From NCBI GenBank assembly GCA_947624965.1, contig CANQMN010000007.1, positions 1-64,000 on the forward strand: a stretch of DNA of 64,000 nt, written 5' to 3'. This DNA is from an uncultured Clostridia bacterium. GTDB lineage: Bacteria > Bacillota > Clostridia > Christensenellales > Borkfalkiaceae. How positions within the stretch are numbered: position 1 is the stretch's first letter; every line of letters starts with the position of its first letter. Of this stretch, positions 14,961-22,460 are shown piece after piece. A program made the position numbers and the translations under genes. The notes below the pieces were generated by a model. That model was not told the DNA's origin and made no database searches. It was given only the letters and a program-made list of their open reading frames with translations.

Positions 14961-16396
14961 GAGAGTTTCCCGAAGAGAGACTTTATCACATCTTTGTCGT
15001 TATAGCTGTATTTTATTCCCATGATCTCCTGATAGGTCTCCCCGCCCTTCCCCGCGACGAGCAAGACGTCCCCCTTGGAGAGCATCTTCAAAGCGTACTC
15101 CGTGGCGCGTTCCCGCTCCTCCACGGCGACGTAATTTTTGCTCACGGGGCGATAGCCCGCCTCGATCTCCGCGATGATCTCGCAGGGGTCTTCGTAGCGC
15201 GGATTGTCCGACGTGATCACCGAAAAATCGCTGTATGTCGCCGCGATCTCGCCCATGAGCGGGCGCTTCCCGCTGTCACGGTTTCCGCCGCAGCCGAAGA
15301 GGAGCAGAAGTTTTCCCTTGCAATGCGCGCGTAGCGACAGCAGGGACTGTTTGAGCCCGTCCGGCGTATGCGCGAAATCCACGAAGATATCAGCGCCGCG
15401 GAAGGAGGCGACGCGCTCCAACCTTCCGTCCACCCGCTCCGTGCGTTCCAACCCGCGCGCGATCGCGCCAAGGTCCGCCCCCATCCGCCGCGCGGCGACC
15501 GCCGCGGCGAGCGCATTGCAGAGGTTGTGCTTGCCGGGGAGACGGATCTCCGCCTCGCAGAGCTCGTCGTTCAGATTGAGCATCGCGTACGATCCGCCGA
15601 GCGATTCGTCGTCCGCGAGCGCAAAGGCGTCCGCGGGTGTATCCAGCCCGTATGTCGCGTACGGCATTCCGCCCTTTTCGAGCGTCGCGGTGAAGGGATC
15701 GTCCGCATTGAGCACGGCGAATTTGCACCGCTCCCGCGTAAACATGGAGCGTTTCGCCTCGCCGTACCGCTCCATATCGCCGAAGAAATCGAGGTGATCC
15801 TGCGTGAGGTTGGTAAAGACGCCCACTTCGTACACGATGGGAAGTTCCTTTTTGAGCGCGAGCGCGTGCGCGGACGTCTCCATGACGACGGTGGAGACCC
15901 CGCTCTTTTTCATATCCGCAAGGAGCGAGAAGAGAAAGACGGGATCGGGCGTCGTGAGCGCGGGCGCGACCGTCTTGTTGGCGTAACCCGCCCCGAGCGT
16001 TCCGATGATCCCGACGGAGACGCCCGTCTCCGCCAATATGTTCCGAAGCATGTGCGCGACCGTCGTCTTGCCGTTCGTTCCCGTGATGCCGACGATGCGG
16101 AGGGAGCGCTCCGGATGGGAAAAGAAGGCGGCGGAGAGCTCCGCCATCGCTTTCCGCCCGTCCGGCACGAGCAGTTGCGGACAGGAAATATCGAGCGGGC
16201 GCTCGCAGACGACGGCGCACGCGCCCCGTTTTACGGCGTCCGCAGCAAAGGCATGGGAATCGACATTTGTCCCCCGAAAACAGAAAAACAGGTCCCCTTC
16301 GCCCGCCACGCGGCTATCCACGCAGAGCGAAGAAACTTCCGCCTCCCCCCTCATTTCGCATTCCGTCAGTTCGTTTGCAAGTTCGGAAAGTTTCAT
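14957..16396 (-). CDS. murE: UDP-MurNAc-tripeptide ligase, meso-DAP type
   Basis: A 479-residue Mur ligase with ITGTNGKTT (P-loop) and the carbamylated-lysine region. The specificity motif is DNPR (in VITSDNPRYEDP), which in the family marks addition of meso-diaminopimelate; lysine-adding enzymes differ at the Arg. This shows the wall should contain meso-DAP, which bears on the unusual DapF in this window. Overlaps the PBP gene by four bases and mraY by four. Confidence 0.94.
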   Translation of the reverse strand: MKLSELANELTECEMRGEAEVSSLCVDSRVAGEGDLFFCFRGTNVDSHAFAADAVKRGACAVVCERPLDISCPQLLVPDGRKAMAELSAAFFSHPERSLRIVGITGTNGKTTVAHMLRNILAETGVSVGIIGTLGAGYANKTVAPALTTPDPVFLFSLLADMKKSGVSTVVMETSAHALALKKELPIVYEVGVFTNLTQDHLDFFGDMERYGEAKRSMFTRERCKFAVLNADDPFTATLEKGGMPYATYGLDTPADAFALADDESLGGSYAMLNLNDELCEAEIRLPGKHNLCNALAAAVAARRMGADLGAIARGLERTERVDGRLERVASFRGADIFVDFAHTPDGLKQSLLSLRAHCKGKLLLLFGCGGNRDSGKRPLMGEIAATYSDFSVITSDNPRYEDPCEIIAEIEAGYRPVSKNYVAVEERERATEYALKMLSKGDVLLVAGKGGETYQEIMGIKYSYNDKDVIKSLFGKLS

Positions 16397-18141
16397 ACCA
16401 CTCCTCCCACGGGCGCAAGCCGTTTGATTTTGACGATCCCCTCGAAAATTTCCTTTGCGCAGGGCGCGGCGACCGTACTGCCGTAATACGCCCCCTGCGG
16501 CTCGTCAATAATGACGAGCGCAAGATATTTGGGTCTGTCCGCGGGAAAATAGCCGACGAACGAAGAGACGTATTTCCCCTGCGCGATCTGCCCGTTTTCG
16601 TACTTTTGCGCGGTCCCCGTCTTGCCCGCAACGCGATATCCTTCCAGATACGCCTTTTTGCCGCTCCCGTCCCGCACGACGCCTTCAAGCATGCGGGAAA
16701 GGATCGCGGACGCCTCCTCGCTCACCGTTCTGCCGAGGAGCGCGCGCTCCGTTTTTTCGCGGACGGAACCGTCGTCCGAAAAAATTTCGTCCACGATGCG
16801 GGGCGCATAGTAATATCCCCCGTTGACGGCGGAAGCCGCCGCGCACGCGAGCTGGATGGGACTCACCGCAATGGTCTGCCCGAATCCGATGCGCGCAAGA
16901 TCGCTGTCCCGCACGCTCCCCTCGGGCAGCAACATCCCGACGGATTCCCCCGAAAAGTCGAGCCCCGTCGTCTGCCCGAAGCGGAATGCGGCGAGATAAT
17001 CGTAAAATTTCTCCTTGCCTAGGGCGAGCGCGATGTCCACAAAGCAGGGATTGCAGCTGTTGTTGAGCGCCACCGCGAGCGTCTGCCCCGCATGCTTGCC
17101 GTTCTTATGGTCGCTCCAACAGCGTATCGTCGTTCCCCCCACGACGCGCGTCCGCGCGCTGGAAAAGACGTAATTCTCCGCAAACGCCGCGGGGTTCCCC
17201 CGCAGGCGTTCCTCGATGTTTGCCGCCGCGGTGACGATCTTGAAGGTGGAGCCCGGCTCGTAGATGTCCGAGACAAGGCTGTTGCGCGAGAGCGCGTTGA
17301 GCGCGGCGAGGTCGTTCCGCGGGATCTCGTTCAGATCGTACGAGGGAAGATTCACCATGGCGAGCACGGAGAAGTCGCTCGGGTCGAGCACGACGGCGCG
17401 CGCCGCTTTGGCGGAATGTTCGGTGAGGGCGCGCCGCATCACGTCCTCCGCAAGCGATTGGATCCGATAGTCGAGCGTGAGGCGCACGTTCAGCCCGTCC
17501 GTCGCGGGAAGATACGCCGCGGTCGCCCCTTCGAGGTCCACGCCGACGAGGTCGGTCTCGAAGAGGATCTCGCCGTTTTTTCCCGCGAGATATTTGTTGT
17601 AATATTGTTCGACGCCCGTGCTGCCCGAGGCGTCGTAAGAAGTAAAGCCGAGGAGCTGGCACGCAAGATCTCCGTACGGGTACACCCGCGTATTGTCCCG
17701 CGCATAGTATACGCCCGTGAGCCCAGTGCCCTCGATGCGCTCCGCCACGCTCTTTTCGGTGCGTTTGGCGAGCGTTATCTCCGATTTTTTCTTATCCGTG
17801 AGCTTTGCGAGCATCTCCTCGTAGGAGACGCCGAGGGCGGCGGAGAGCGTCTGCGCGCTCTTCTCCGCGTCCGTAACGGCGTTGGCGCGCGCATAGACGG
17901 TGTACGAAGTTTTATTTCCGGCGAGGAGTTCCCCGTTGACGTCGTAAATTTTTCCCCGCTCTGCGACGACGGGGATCTCCCGCGTCCATTGGTCGAGAGC
18001 GCGGTAATGCAGTTCATCCTCCCAGATGACCTGAATATAGAAGAAGCGGGCGAGAAAAAGGCAAAAAAGAAAGGCTATCGCCGCAAGTACGGCAAATAAC
18101 CTCTTTCGTAGGACAGATAACGAATAATCCGTCTTTTTGAT
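16393..18141 (-). CDS. Class B penicillin-binding protein (FtsI/SpoVD family), apparent ATC start
   Basis: About 582 residues: basic N-terminus, one membrane segment (LFAVLAAIAFLFCLFLARFF), PBP dimerisation domain, and a transpeptidase domain with SxxK (GSTFKIV), SxN (NSCNPC region) and KTGTAQ. No PASTA domain follows, so it resembles septal FtsI/PBP2B more than sporulation SpoVD. The first in-frame ATG (17814) would remove the membrane anchor. Upstream of it no ATG, GTG or TTG exists before the stop codon shared with ftsL. GGAGG (18151-18155) stands 9 bases before an ATC at 18139-18141, exactly where ATG AAA AAG would be expected; CTG 18147 is only 3 bases from GGAGG. I therefore annotate ATC 18141. 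Confidence 0.8.
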   Translation of the reverse strand: MKKTDYSLSVLRKRLFAVLAAIAFLFCLFLARFFYIQVIWEDELHYRALDQWTREIPVVAERGKIYDVNGELLAGNKTSYTVYARANAVTDAEKSAQTLSAALGVSYEEMLAKLTDKKKSEITLAKRTEKSVAERIEGTGLTGVYYARDNTRVYPYGDLACQLLGFTSYDASGSTGVEQYYNKYLAGKNGEILFETDLVGVDLEGATAAYLPATDGLNVRLTLDYRIQSLAEDVMRRALTEHSAKAARAVVLDPSDFSVLAMVNLPSYDLNEIPRNDLAALNALSRNSLVSDIYEPGSTFKIVTAAANIEERLRGNPAAFAENYVFSSARTRVVGGTTIRCWSDHKNGKHAGQTLAVALNNSCNPCFVDIALALGKEKFYDYLAAFRFGQTTGLDFSGESVGMLLPEGSVRDSDLARIGFGQTIAVSPIQLACAAASAVNGGYYYAPRIVDEIFSDDGSVREKTERALLGRTVSEEASAILSRMLEGVVRDGSGKKAYLEGYRVAGKTGTAQKYENGQIAQGKYVSSFVGYFPADRPKYLALVIIDEPQGAYYGSTVAAPCAKEIFEGIVKIKRLAPVGGVV

Positions 18142-18162
18142 ATGCAGTTTCCTCCGAAACGT

Positions 18163-18891
18163 TTACGCCTGCGCCAACCCGCTCGCCTGCGTCATCCCGT
18201 TTGCCTGCGCCCACGCGTCGATGTTCTCGGGGTCCGTGATGCGGTCGATCTCGGCGGTGAGTTCATAGGAACGGCTTTTGAGTTCGTTGAGCTCCGCTTC
18301 GCGCGCGGCGATGCCTGCGTCGAGCGAGTTGAGGATCGCGACGTTGATAAAGACGAGCGCGAGAATGACGAATGCGGCAACGGCGACAACGAGCATCGCG
18401 ATCTTCGCCTTGGGCGAGATGGAGGCGAAAAAGCTCGTCTTGTACACCGCGGCGGTCTCCGACTTTTGGACGTTGTGGCGGAGCGTCTCCATCGTGCGGC
18501 TCGTGGGCGTCGCGTCTTCCTCGCTCTCGCTTTCGGTCGCGACGGAAAGTTCGCCCGCGGGCTCGTTCCCGTCCAAGAGCTCCCCTTCCTTATAGGTGAG
18601 GTTCTCGAACAGCAAATGGCGGTGCGCGGCGGGCGCCGCGATCGGCGTATAATCTGCAAACCGCTCCGCGGCGTTCGCTTCGGCGGCGGGCGCTTCGAGC
18701 ACGACCGCTTCCGCCGTCGCCCTCTGCGCCTCTTCGCTCTGCATCTCTGCGGCTCCCGCGAAAATGAGTTTCCGATAGTTATCGGCAATGCGGTCGGCGT
18801 GTTCGCTCTCCGCCGCACTCTGCACACGGCGTTCGGAAAGTTGTTCGTCTTGTTTTTCGATTTCTCTTTCGAGAGTTGCCAAACTTGCCAT
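18163..18891 (-). CDS. ftsL: FtsL-like division protein with long cytoplasmic region
   Basis: A 242-residue bitopic protein between rsmH and the division PBP, the standard ftsL position. An acidic, low-complexity N-terminal region of about 160 residues precedes one membrane segment (IAMLVVAVAAFVILALVFIN) and a short coiled coil (AREAELNELKSRSYELTAEI) of FtsL/DivIC type. FtsL proteins are usually near 100-120 residues, so the cytoplasmic part is strikingly long. Its TAA stop is in frame with the following PBP gene. Assignment rests on position and topology. Confidence 0.75.
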   Translation of the reverse strand: MASLATLEREIEKQDEQLSERRVQSAAESEHADRIADNYRKLIFAGAAEMQSEEAQRATAEAVVLEAPAAEANAAERFADYTPIAAPAAHRHLLFENLTYKEGELLDGNEPAGELSVATESESEEDATPTSRTMETLRHNVQKSETAAVYKTSFFASISPKAKIAMLVVAVAAFVILALVFINVAILNSLDAGIAAREAELNELKSRSYELTAEIDRITDPENIDAWAQANGMTQASGLAQA

Positions 18892-18930
18892 CTTTCTGCT
18901 CCTTACATTTGTATTCTTTTCCCGCCCGTT

Positions 18931-19869
18931 TCATTCCGTAATTTTTCGGGCGATCCGTAATTTTGCGCTCTTGCTGCGGGAGTTTTCCCGCAATTCCGCC
19001 TCGCTCGCCGTGATCGGCTGTTTCCCGACAAGTTCTATCTCCCGTTTCTTCCCGCATACGCACACGGGGAAACTTTTGGGACAGACGCATGCGGCGTTGA
19101 GTTCCGCGAACGTCTGCTTGACGATCCTGTCTTCGAGGGAATGAAAGGTGATGACGCACCCCCTTCCTCCCTTTTTCAGCCTGCCGACCAGCCCTTTCAA
19201 ACACGCGCGGAGCCCTTCGAGCTCTCCGTTGACTTCGATCCTGATCGCCTGAAAGGTCTGCCGTGCGCAGGCGGGCGTCCTATATCGCGCGGGGTAACTC
19301 TCTTCGGCGAGCCTCGCAAGTTCCCCGCAAGTCGAAATCTCTTTTTTCGCTCTCGCCGACACGATTTTTCTCGCGATGACGGGTGCGAAACGCTCTTCTC
19401 CGTATTCCCGCAGGATGCGAACGAGGGACAACTCGTCGTACCCGTTCACGACTTCCCTTGCGGAAATCGGCGATTGCCTGTCCATTCTCATATCGAGCGG
19501 CGCATCCTCTTTCAAATAGGAGAACCCGCGGGACGCGTCGTCGATCTGATGGGAAGAGACCCCGAGGTCCAAGAGAAATCCGTCCAACTGCCCGACGCCC
19601 TCTTCCCGCAACGCTTCATCATAATTTTTGAAATCGGTATGATAAAGCGAAAATCTGCCTTCAAACGGTTTCAGCCGCTCTTTCGCCGCCGCGATCGCCT
19701 CTTCGTCCTTGTCCGTCGCGATCAGCCTTGCGGTCGGTTCGCGGGACAAGATCTCATAGGAATGCCCGCCTCCTCCCGCCGTGCCGTCCAAATAGACGCC
19801 GTTCGGTTTTAAGTCGAGCCCTGCGATCGTCTCTTCGAGGAGCACGGGGCGGTGATAAAACTGTGCCAT
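18931..19869 (-). CDS. rsmH: 16S rRNA (cytosine-1402-N4)-methyltransferase
   Basis: A 312-residue SAM-dependent methyltransferase (MraW). N-terminal HRPVLLEE and the DGTAGGGGHS SAM loop, then GFLLDLGVSSHQIDDASRGFSY, are diagnostic. It methylates C1402 in the ribosomal P site. Starts at ATG 19869, three bases after the mraZ stop, so translation is probably coupled. Confidence 0.96.
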   Translation of the reverse strand: MAQFYHRPVLLEETIAGLDLKPNGVYLDGTAGGGGHSYEILSREPTARLIATDKDEEAIAAAKERLKPFEGRFSLYHTDFKNYDEALREEGVGQLDGFLLDLGVSSHQIDDASRGFSYLKEDAPLDMRMDRQSPISAREVVNGYDELSLVRILREYGEERFAPVIARKIVSARAKKEISTCGELARLAEESYPARYRTPACARQTFQAIRIEVNGELEGLRACLKGLVGRLKKGGRGCVITFHSLEDRIVKQTFAELNAACVCPKSFPVCVCGKKREIELVGKQPITASEAELRENSRSKSAKLRIARKITE

Positions 19870-19872
19870 GCG

Positions 19873-20310
19873 TTAAATCGGAAGTTGGAGGAACGCCTTG
19901 TTGAGCGTTACGCCGCCCAACGTTTCCGCGTAGTTCTCGGGCGACCAGATTTCGAGATAGTCGTACATGCCCACCGTGATGACGTCCTTCTTGATGTGCG
20001 CGTATGCGCGCAACCCGGCGGAGAGCAAGATCCTTCCCTGTCCGTCCTCGTTGCAGGGCTCGATCGCCGCAAAGAGCGAACGTTTCAGCCCCTGCCGATC
20101 CCGATCGTCCGATTTGATGTTCGCGTAGTCTTTCAACCTCTCGCTCAAAACCGAAGCGGGGAACACCGCGATACAACCATCCGTGTACTTCACGAAGTAG
20201 ATCTCGTCCCCATCGGGAAACGCATCGCGGAAGCGCTTGGGGATCCTTATTCTGTTTTTATCGTCGAGCTGGTGCTCGACGCTCCCCATGAACCCGCAAA
20301 AACCGCTCAT
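19873..20310 (-). CDS. mraZ: Transcriptional regulator MraZ
   Basis: A 145-residue protein with two AbrB-like MraZ repeats: FMGSVEHQLDDKNRIRIPKRFRD (8-30) and RILLSAGLRAYAHI in the second half. MraZ represses its own cell-wall/division operon. I use ATG 20310, behind AAGGAG; earlier in-frame ATGs fall within the promoter. The gene heads the cluster and has a promoter overlapped by repeated TGGTT-type boxes. Confidence 0.93.
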   Translation of the reverse strand: MSGFCGFMGSVEHQLDDKNRIRIPKRFRDAFPDGDEIYFVKYTDGCIAVFPASVLSERLKDYANIKSDDRDRQGLKRSLFAAIEPCNEDGQGRILLSAGLRAYAHIKKDVITVGMYDYLEIWSPENYAETLGGVTLNKAFLQLPI

Positions 20311-20334
20311 GTCTACTCCTTCCAAACTTAACGG

Positions 20335-20380
20335 AACCATTATAACACCACTTTTAACCACTGTCAACCCTTTGAAACCA
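20335..20380 (-). promoter_or_regulatory. mraZ promoter with five MraZ-box-like repeats
   Basis: Minus strand TTGACA (20362-20367), 17 bp, TATAAT (20339-20344) with extended TGT. On the minus strand TGGTT/TGGTG/GGGTT pentamers occur at 20335-20339, 20346-20350, 20356-20360, 20366-20370 and 20376-20380, that is at 11-, 10-, 10- and 10-bp steps across the whole promoter. MraZ is known to bind short direct repeats at about 10-bp spacing, so this is a probable autoregulatory site. Confidence 0.85.
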
Positions 20381-20406
20381 ATTTTTTGGATTTTTTTACA
20401 TTTATT

Positions 20407-21216
20407 TTAATTTTTTCTAAAAACAAATGTTCGGAAATATACCTCTTTATTGACGTTTGCCCCCTCTCCGAGGAAGAAAATCCCACTTTTCTTTGAAATT
20501 TTTGTCAAATAACCCTGCGGGGATATTGGTGGTTTTTTGTGGTTTTCCGTTTCAAAACATTCGTTTGCGTTTTGGCGCCGAAGCGTTAAAATCAGCTGCC
20601 GCGCCGCGCCTTCGTTGCCGTCGAACACGGGCAGACGGTAAAACGCGGAAATCTCGCGGCGCAGAAAGCAGTAATGCGTACAGCCGAGCACGACGCCGTC
20701 GAAGTCCCCTTTGGGCAGGTGCGGCTCGTAGTCCGGCGTTCTCCCCTCGGTCAGCGCGCGCTCGATCTCGCCCGCCAGCCCCTCCGCGCCGTACAGCGTG
20801 AAACGGCACTGCGGAAAACGCGCCGCGAGACGTTTCAGCCGCGCACTCTTCGCCGTGCGGGGCGTGGCGAGCACGAGAACGTTGCGGCAGACTTCGGCGG
20901 CGGGCTTTACGGCGGGTTCCAACCCGAGCACGGGAAAGGCAAATTCCCGCCGCATCGTCTCGGCGCAGACGGCGGTCGCGGTGTTGCACGCGAGAAGAAC
21001 GACTTCCGCGCCGAGCGCGCGGAATTTATCGAGCGCCTCCCTCGTAAAACGGGCGATCTGCGCGGGACGGCGGGAACCGTACGGCGCGCGCGCATTGTCT
21101 CCGTAATAGAGATAGACGTTTTGCGGCGCAAGACTGCGGCAGGCTTCGAGAACGGTGAGCCCGCCGATCCCGCTGTCGAATATGCCCACGAGATGCGTTG
21201 AGACCGTTTCGCGCAC
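20407..21216 (-). CDS. murI: Glutamate racemase
   Basis: A 269-residue two-cysteine racemase supplying D-glutamate for peptidoglycan. GIFDSGIGGLTVL starts the domain; the catalytic cysteines are in LLACNTATAV and GCTHYCF. The start is GTG 21216, six bases after a perfect GGAGG (21223-21227); the frame upstream lacks homology. The last 50 residues (from about FETENHKKPP) are extra compared with the core family and may be a short lineage-specific tail. It lies upstream of mraZ on the same strand, a sensible neighbour for murD. Confidence 0.92.
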   Translation of the reverse strand: MRETVSTHLVGIFDSGIGGLTVLEACRSLAPQNVYLYYGDNARAPYGSRRPAQIARFTREALDKFRALGAEVVLLACNTATAVCAETMRREFAFPVLGLEPAVKPAAEVCRNVLVLATPRTAKSARLKRLAARFPQCRFTLYGAEGLAGEIERALTEGRTPDYEPHLPKGDFDGVVLGCTHYCFLRREISAFYRLPVFDGNEGAARQLILTLRRQNANECFETENHKKPPISPQGYLTKISKKSGIFFLGEGANVNKEVYFRTFVFRKN

Positions 21217-21274
21217 GGGCTTCCTCCTTTTCGCAATTTTTCCGAAATTTTTGCCTCTTTTGCATGAAAAACAG

Positions 21275-21303
21275 TTTACAAGCATTTTATTTTATGTTAA
21301 AAT
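21275..21303 (+). promoter_or_regulatory. rpsT promoter
   Basis: TTTACA (21275-21280), 17 bp, TAAAAT (21298-21303), about 45 bp before the rpsT start. AT-rich surroundings fit a strong ribosomal protein promoter. Confidence 0.75.
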
Positions 21304-21348
21304 AGCAACGGTTATTAAGATAAGTTCAAGAGGAAAGGAGTAAATATC

Positions 21349-21612
21349 GTGCCCAACATCAAGTCCGCTAAAAAGCGCGTTCTGGTTACCGAGAAGAAGA
21401 CCATGGAAAACAAAGCGGTGAAATCCGCCTTGAAAACGCAGATCAAGAAATTCCTCGCCGCCGTTGCGGAAGGAAACAAGCAGCAGGCGAACGCCCTCTA
21501 TCCCGAGACCGTCTCGGCGATCGATTCCGCGGTAAGCAAGGGGATCCTTCACAAGAACAACGCCGCCAATAAGAAGGCGAAACTGGCGAAGAAACTCGCC
21601 TCGATCGCTTAA
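21349..21612 (+). CDS. rpsT: 30S ribosomal protein S20
   Basis: An 87-residue basic helical protein: [16 protein letters not shown] at the N-terminus and the final helix with [15 protein letters not shown] match S20, which binds 16S rRNA. The start codon is GTG with AAAGGAG eight bases upstream. Monocistronic, with its own promoter and a strong terminator, and on the opposite strand to murI and the cell-wall cluster. Confidence 0.96.
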   Translation: MPNIKSAKKRVLVTEKKTMENKAVKSALKTQIKKFLAAVAEGNKQQANALYPETVSAIDSAVSKGILHKNNAANKKAKLAKKLASIA

Positions 21613-21630
21613 ATTCAAAACAGAAAACGG

Positions 21631-21660
21631 AAAGCTCCCGAAATTTCGGGAGCTTTTTTT
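21631..21660 (+). terminator. rpsT terminator
   Basis: Stem AGCTCCCGAAA/TTTCGGGAGCT (21633-21653) followed by T-run to 21661. Eighteen bases after the rpsT stop. Confidence 0.9.
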
Positions 21661-21756
21661 CGTGCGCGCGCGGCGGAGCGGACGCCGCCGCTCCCCCACC
21701 GCATCCGAGACACGGCAGATCGTTTTTATTTTTTGAAAATTCCCCTTTCAAAACAG

Positions 21757-21785
21757 TTGACATTCTTTTCCTTATATATTATACT
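21757..21785 (+). promoter_or_regulatory. pot operon promoter
   Basis: TTGACA (21757-21762), 17 bp, TATACT (21780-21785). It leaves a leader of about 110 bases before the regulator gene, filled with palindromes. Confidence 0.85.
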
Positions 21786-21810
21786 GACCGACGTCGTGTG
21801 TTTATTTTTA

Positions 21811-21880
21811 GTAAACTTTTCGTTTAGTACTGCGAGAGTTTCGTAAAAATGTACGAAAAGTTTACAAATACTAAACGAAA
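21811..21880. promoter_or_regulatory. Cluster of palindromic operator candidates in the pot leader
   Basis: Three perfect inverted pairs interlock: GTAAACTTTTCG (21811-21822) with CGAAAAGTTTAC (21854-21865); TTTCGTTTAGTA (21818-21829) with TACTAAACGAAA (21869-21880); and TTTCGTA (21839-21845) with TACGAAA (21852-21858). They lie downstream of the promoter and upstream of the HTH-cupin gene, so they may be its binding sites, or form RNA hairpins in the leader. Confidence 0.7.
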
Positions 21881-21900
21881 CGCACGGGAGGACGAAAAAA

Positions 21901-22434
21901 ATGGAATTGGGCGCGAAACTGCGCGACATGCGGCAACGCATCAATTTGACGCAAGAGGAGCTCGCCGACCGCTGCGAATTGACGAAGGGATATATCTCGC
22001 AACTGGAAAACGACCTTACGAGCCCCTCTATCGCAACGCTGTGCGACCTTTTGAATGCGCTCGGCAGTACCCTCTCCGACTTCTTCCACGAAGAAGCGGA
22101 GGCGAAGATCGTTTTTTCGCAGGACGAATTTATCGAAAAGCAGTCGGACGGCATGCTGTGGAATTGGGTCATCCCCAACGCGCAGAAGAACATGATGGAA
22201 CCCGTGCTCGTGGAGCTCGAAGCGGGCGCCGCGACGCAGACGGACTTCCCCCACGAGGGCGAGGAGTTCGGTTTCGTCCTCGAAGGGCGGGTCGCCGTCG
22301 TCGTCTCGGGAAAAAGCCATATCGCCAAAAAGGGCGAGAGCTTTTATTTCACCGCAGACAGAGAACATTATATCGTAAACAAGGGCAAGGGAAAGGCAAA
22401 GTTCCTCTGGATCTCCACCCCGCCCAATTTTTAA
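21901..22434 (+). CDS. HTH-cupin transcriptional regulator (PuuR-like)
   Basis: A 177-residue regulator: N-terminal XRE HTH ([34 protein letters not shown] begins the domain) and a C-terminal cupin (about 105-177, [20 protein letters not shown]). This architecture is that of PuuR and other metabolite-sensing repressors; heading a spermidine/putrescine transporter operon, it likely senses polyamines. GGGAGG is nine bases before ATG. It is 26 bp from potA. Confidence 0.88.
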   Translation: MELGAKLRDMRQRINLTQEELADRCELTKGYISQLENDLTSPSIATLCDLLNALGSTLSDFFHEEAEAKIVFSQDEFIEKQSDGMLWNWVIPNAQKNMMEPVLVELEAGAATQTDFPHEGEEFGFVLEGRVAVVVSGKSHIAKKGESFYFTADREHYIVNKGKGKAKFLWISTPPNF

Positions 22435-22460
22435 GGATTTCGCTTACCGAGGAGAACGCT

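Noticed and set aside
16393-17814. Starting the division PBP at the first ATG (17814)
   Set aside because: This would remove the membrane anchor and part of the dimerisation domain, which are plainly encoded upstream in frame.
18145-18147. CTG as start codon of the division PBP
   Set aside because: It is only three bases from GGAGG; ATC at 18141 has normal spacing and the expected Lys-Lys continuation. It remains a minor alternative.
21849-22460. N-terminal extension of potA through the regulator gene
   Set aside because: The region is the HTH-cupin gene in another frame; potA begins at ATG 22461 behind a GAGGAG site.
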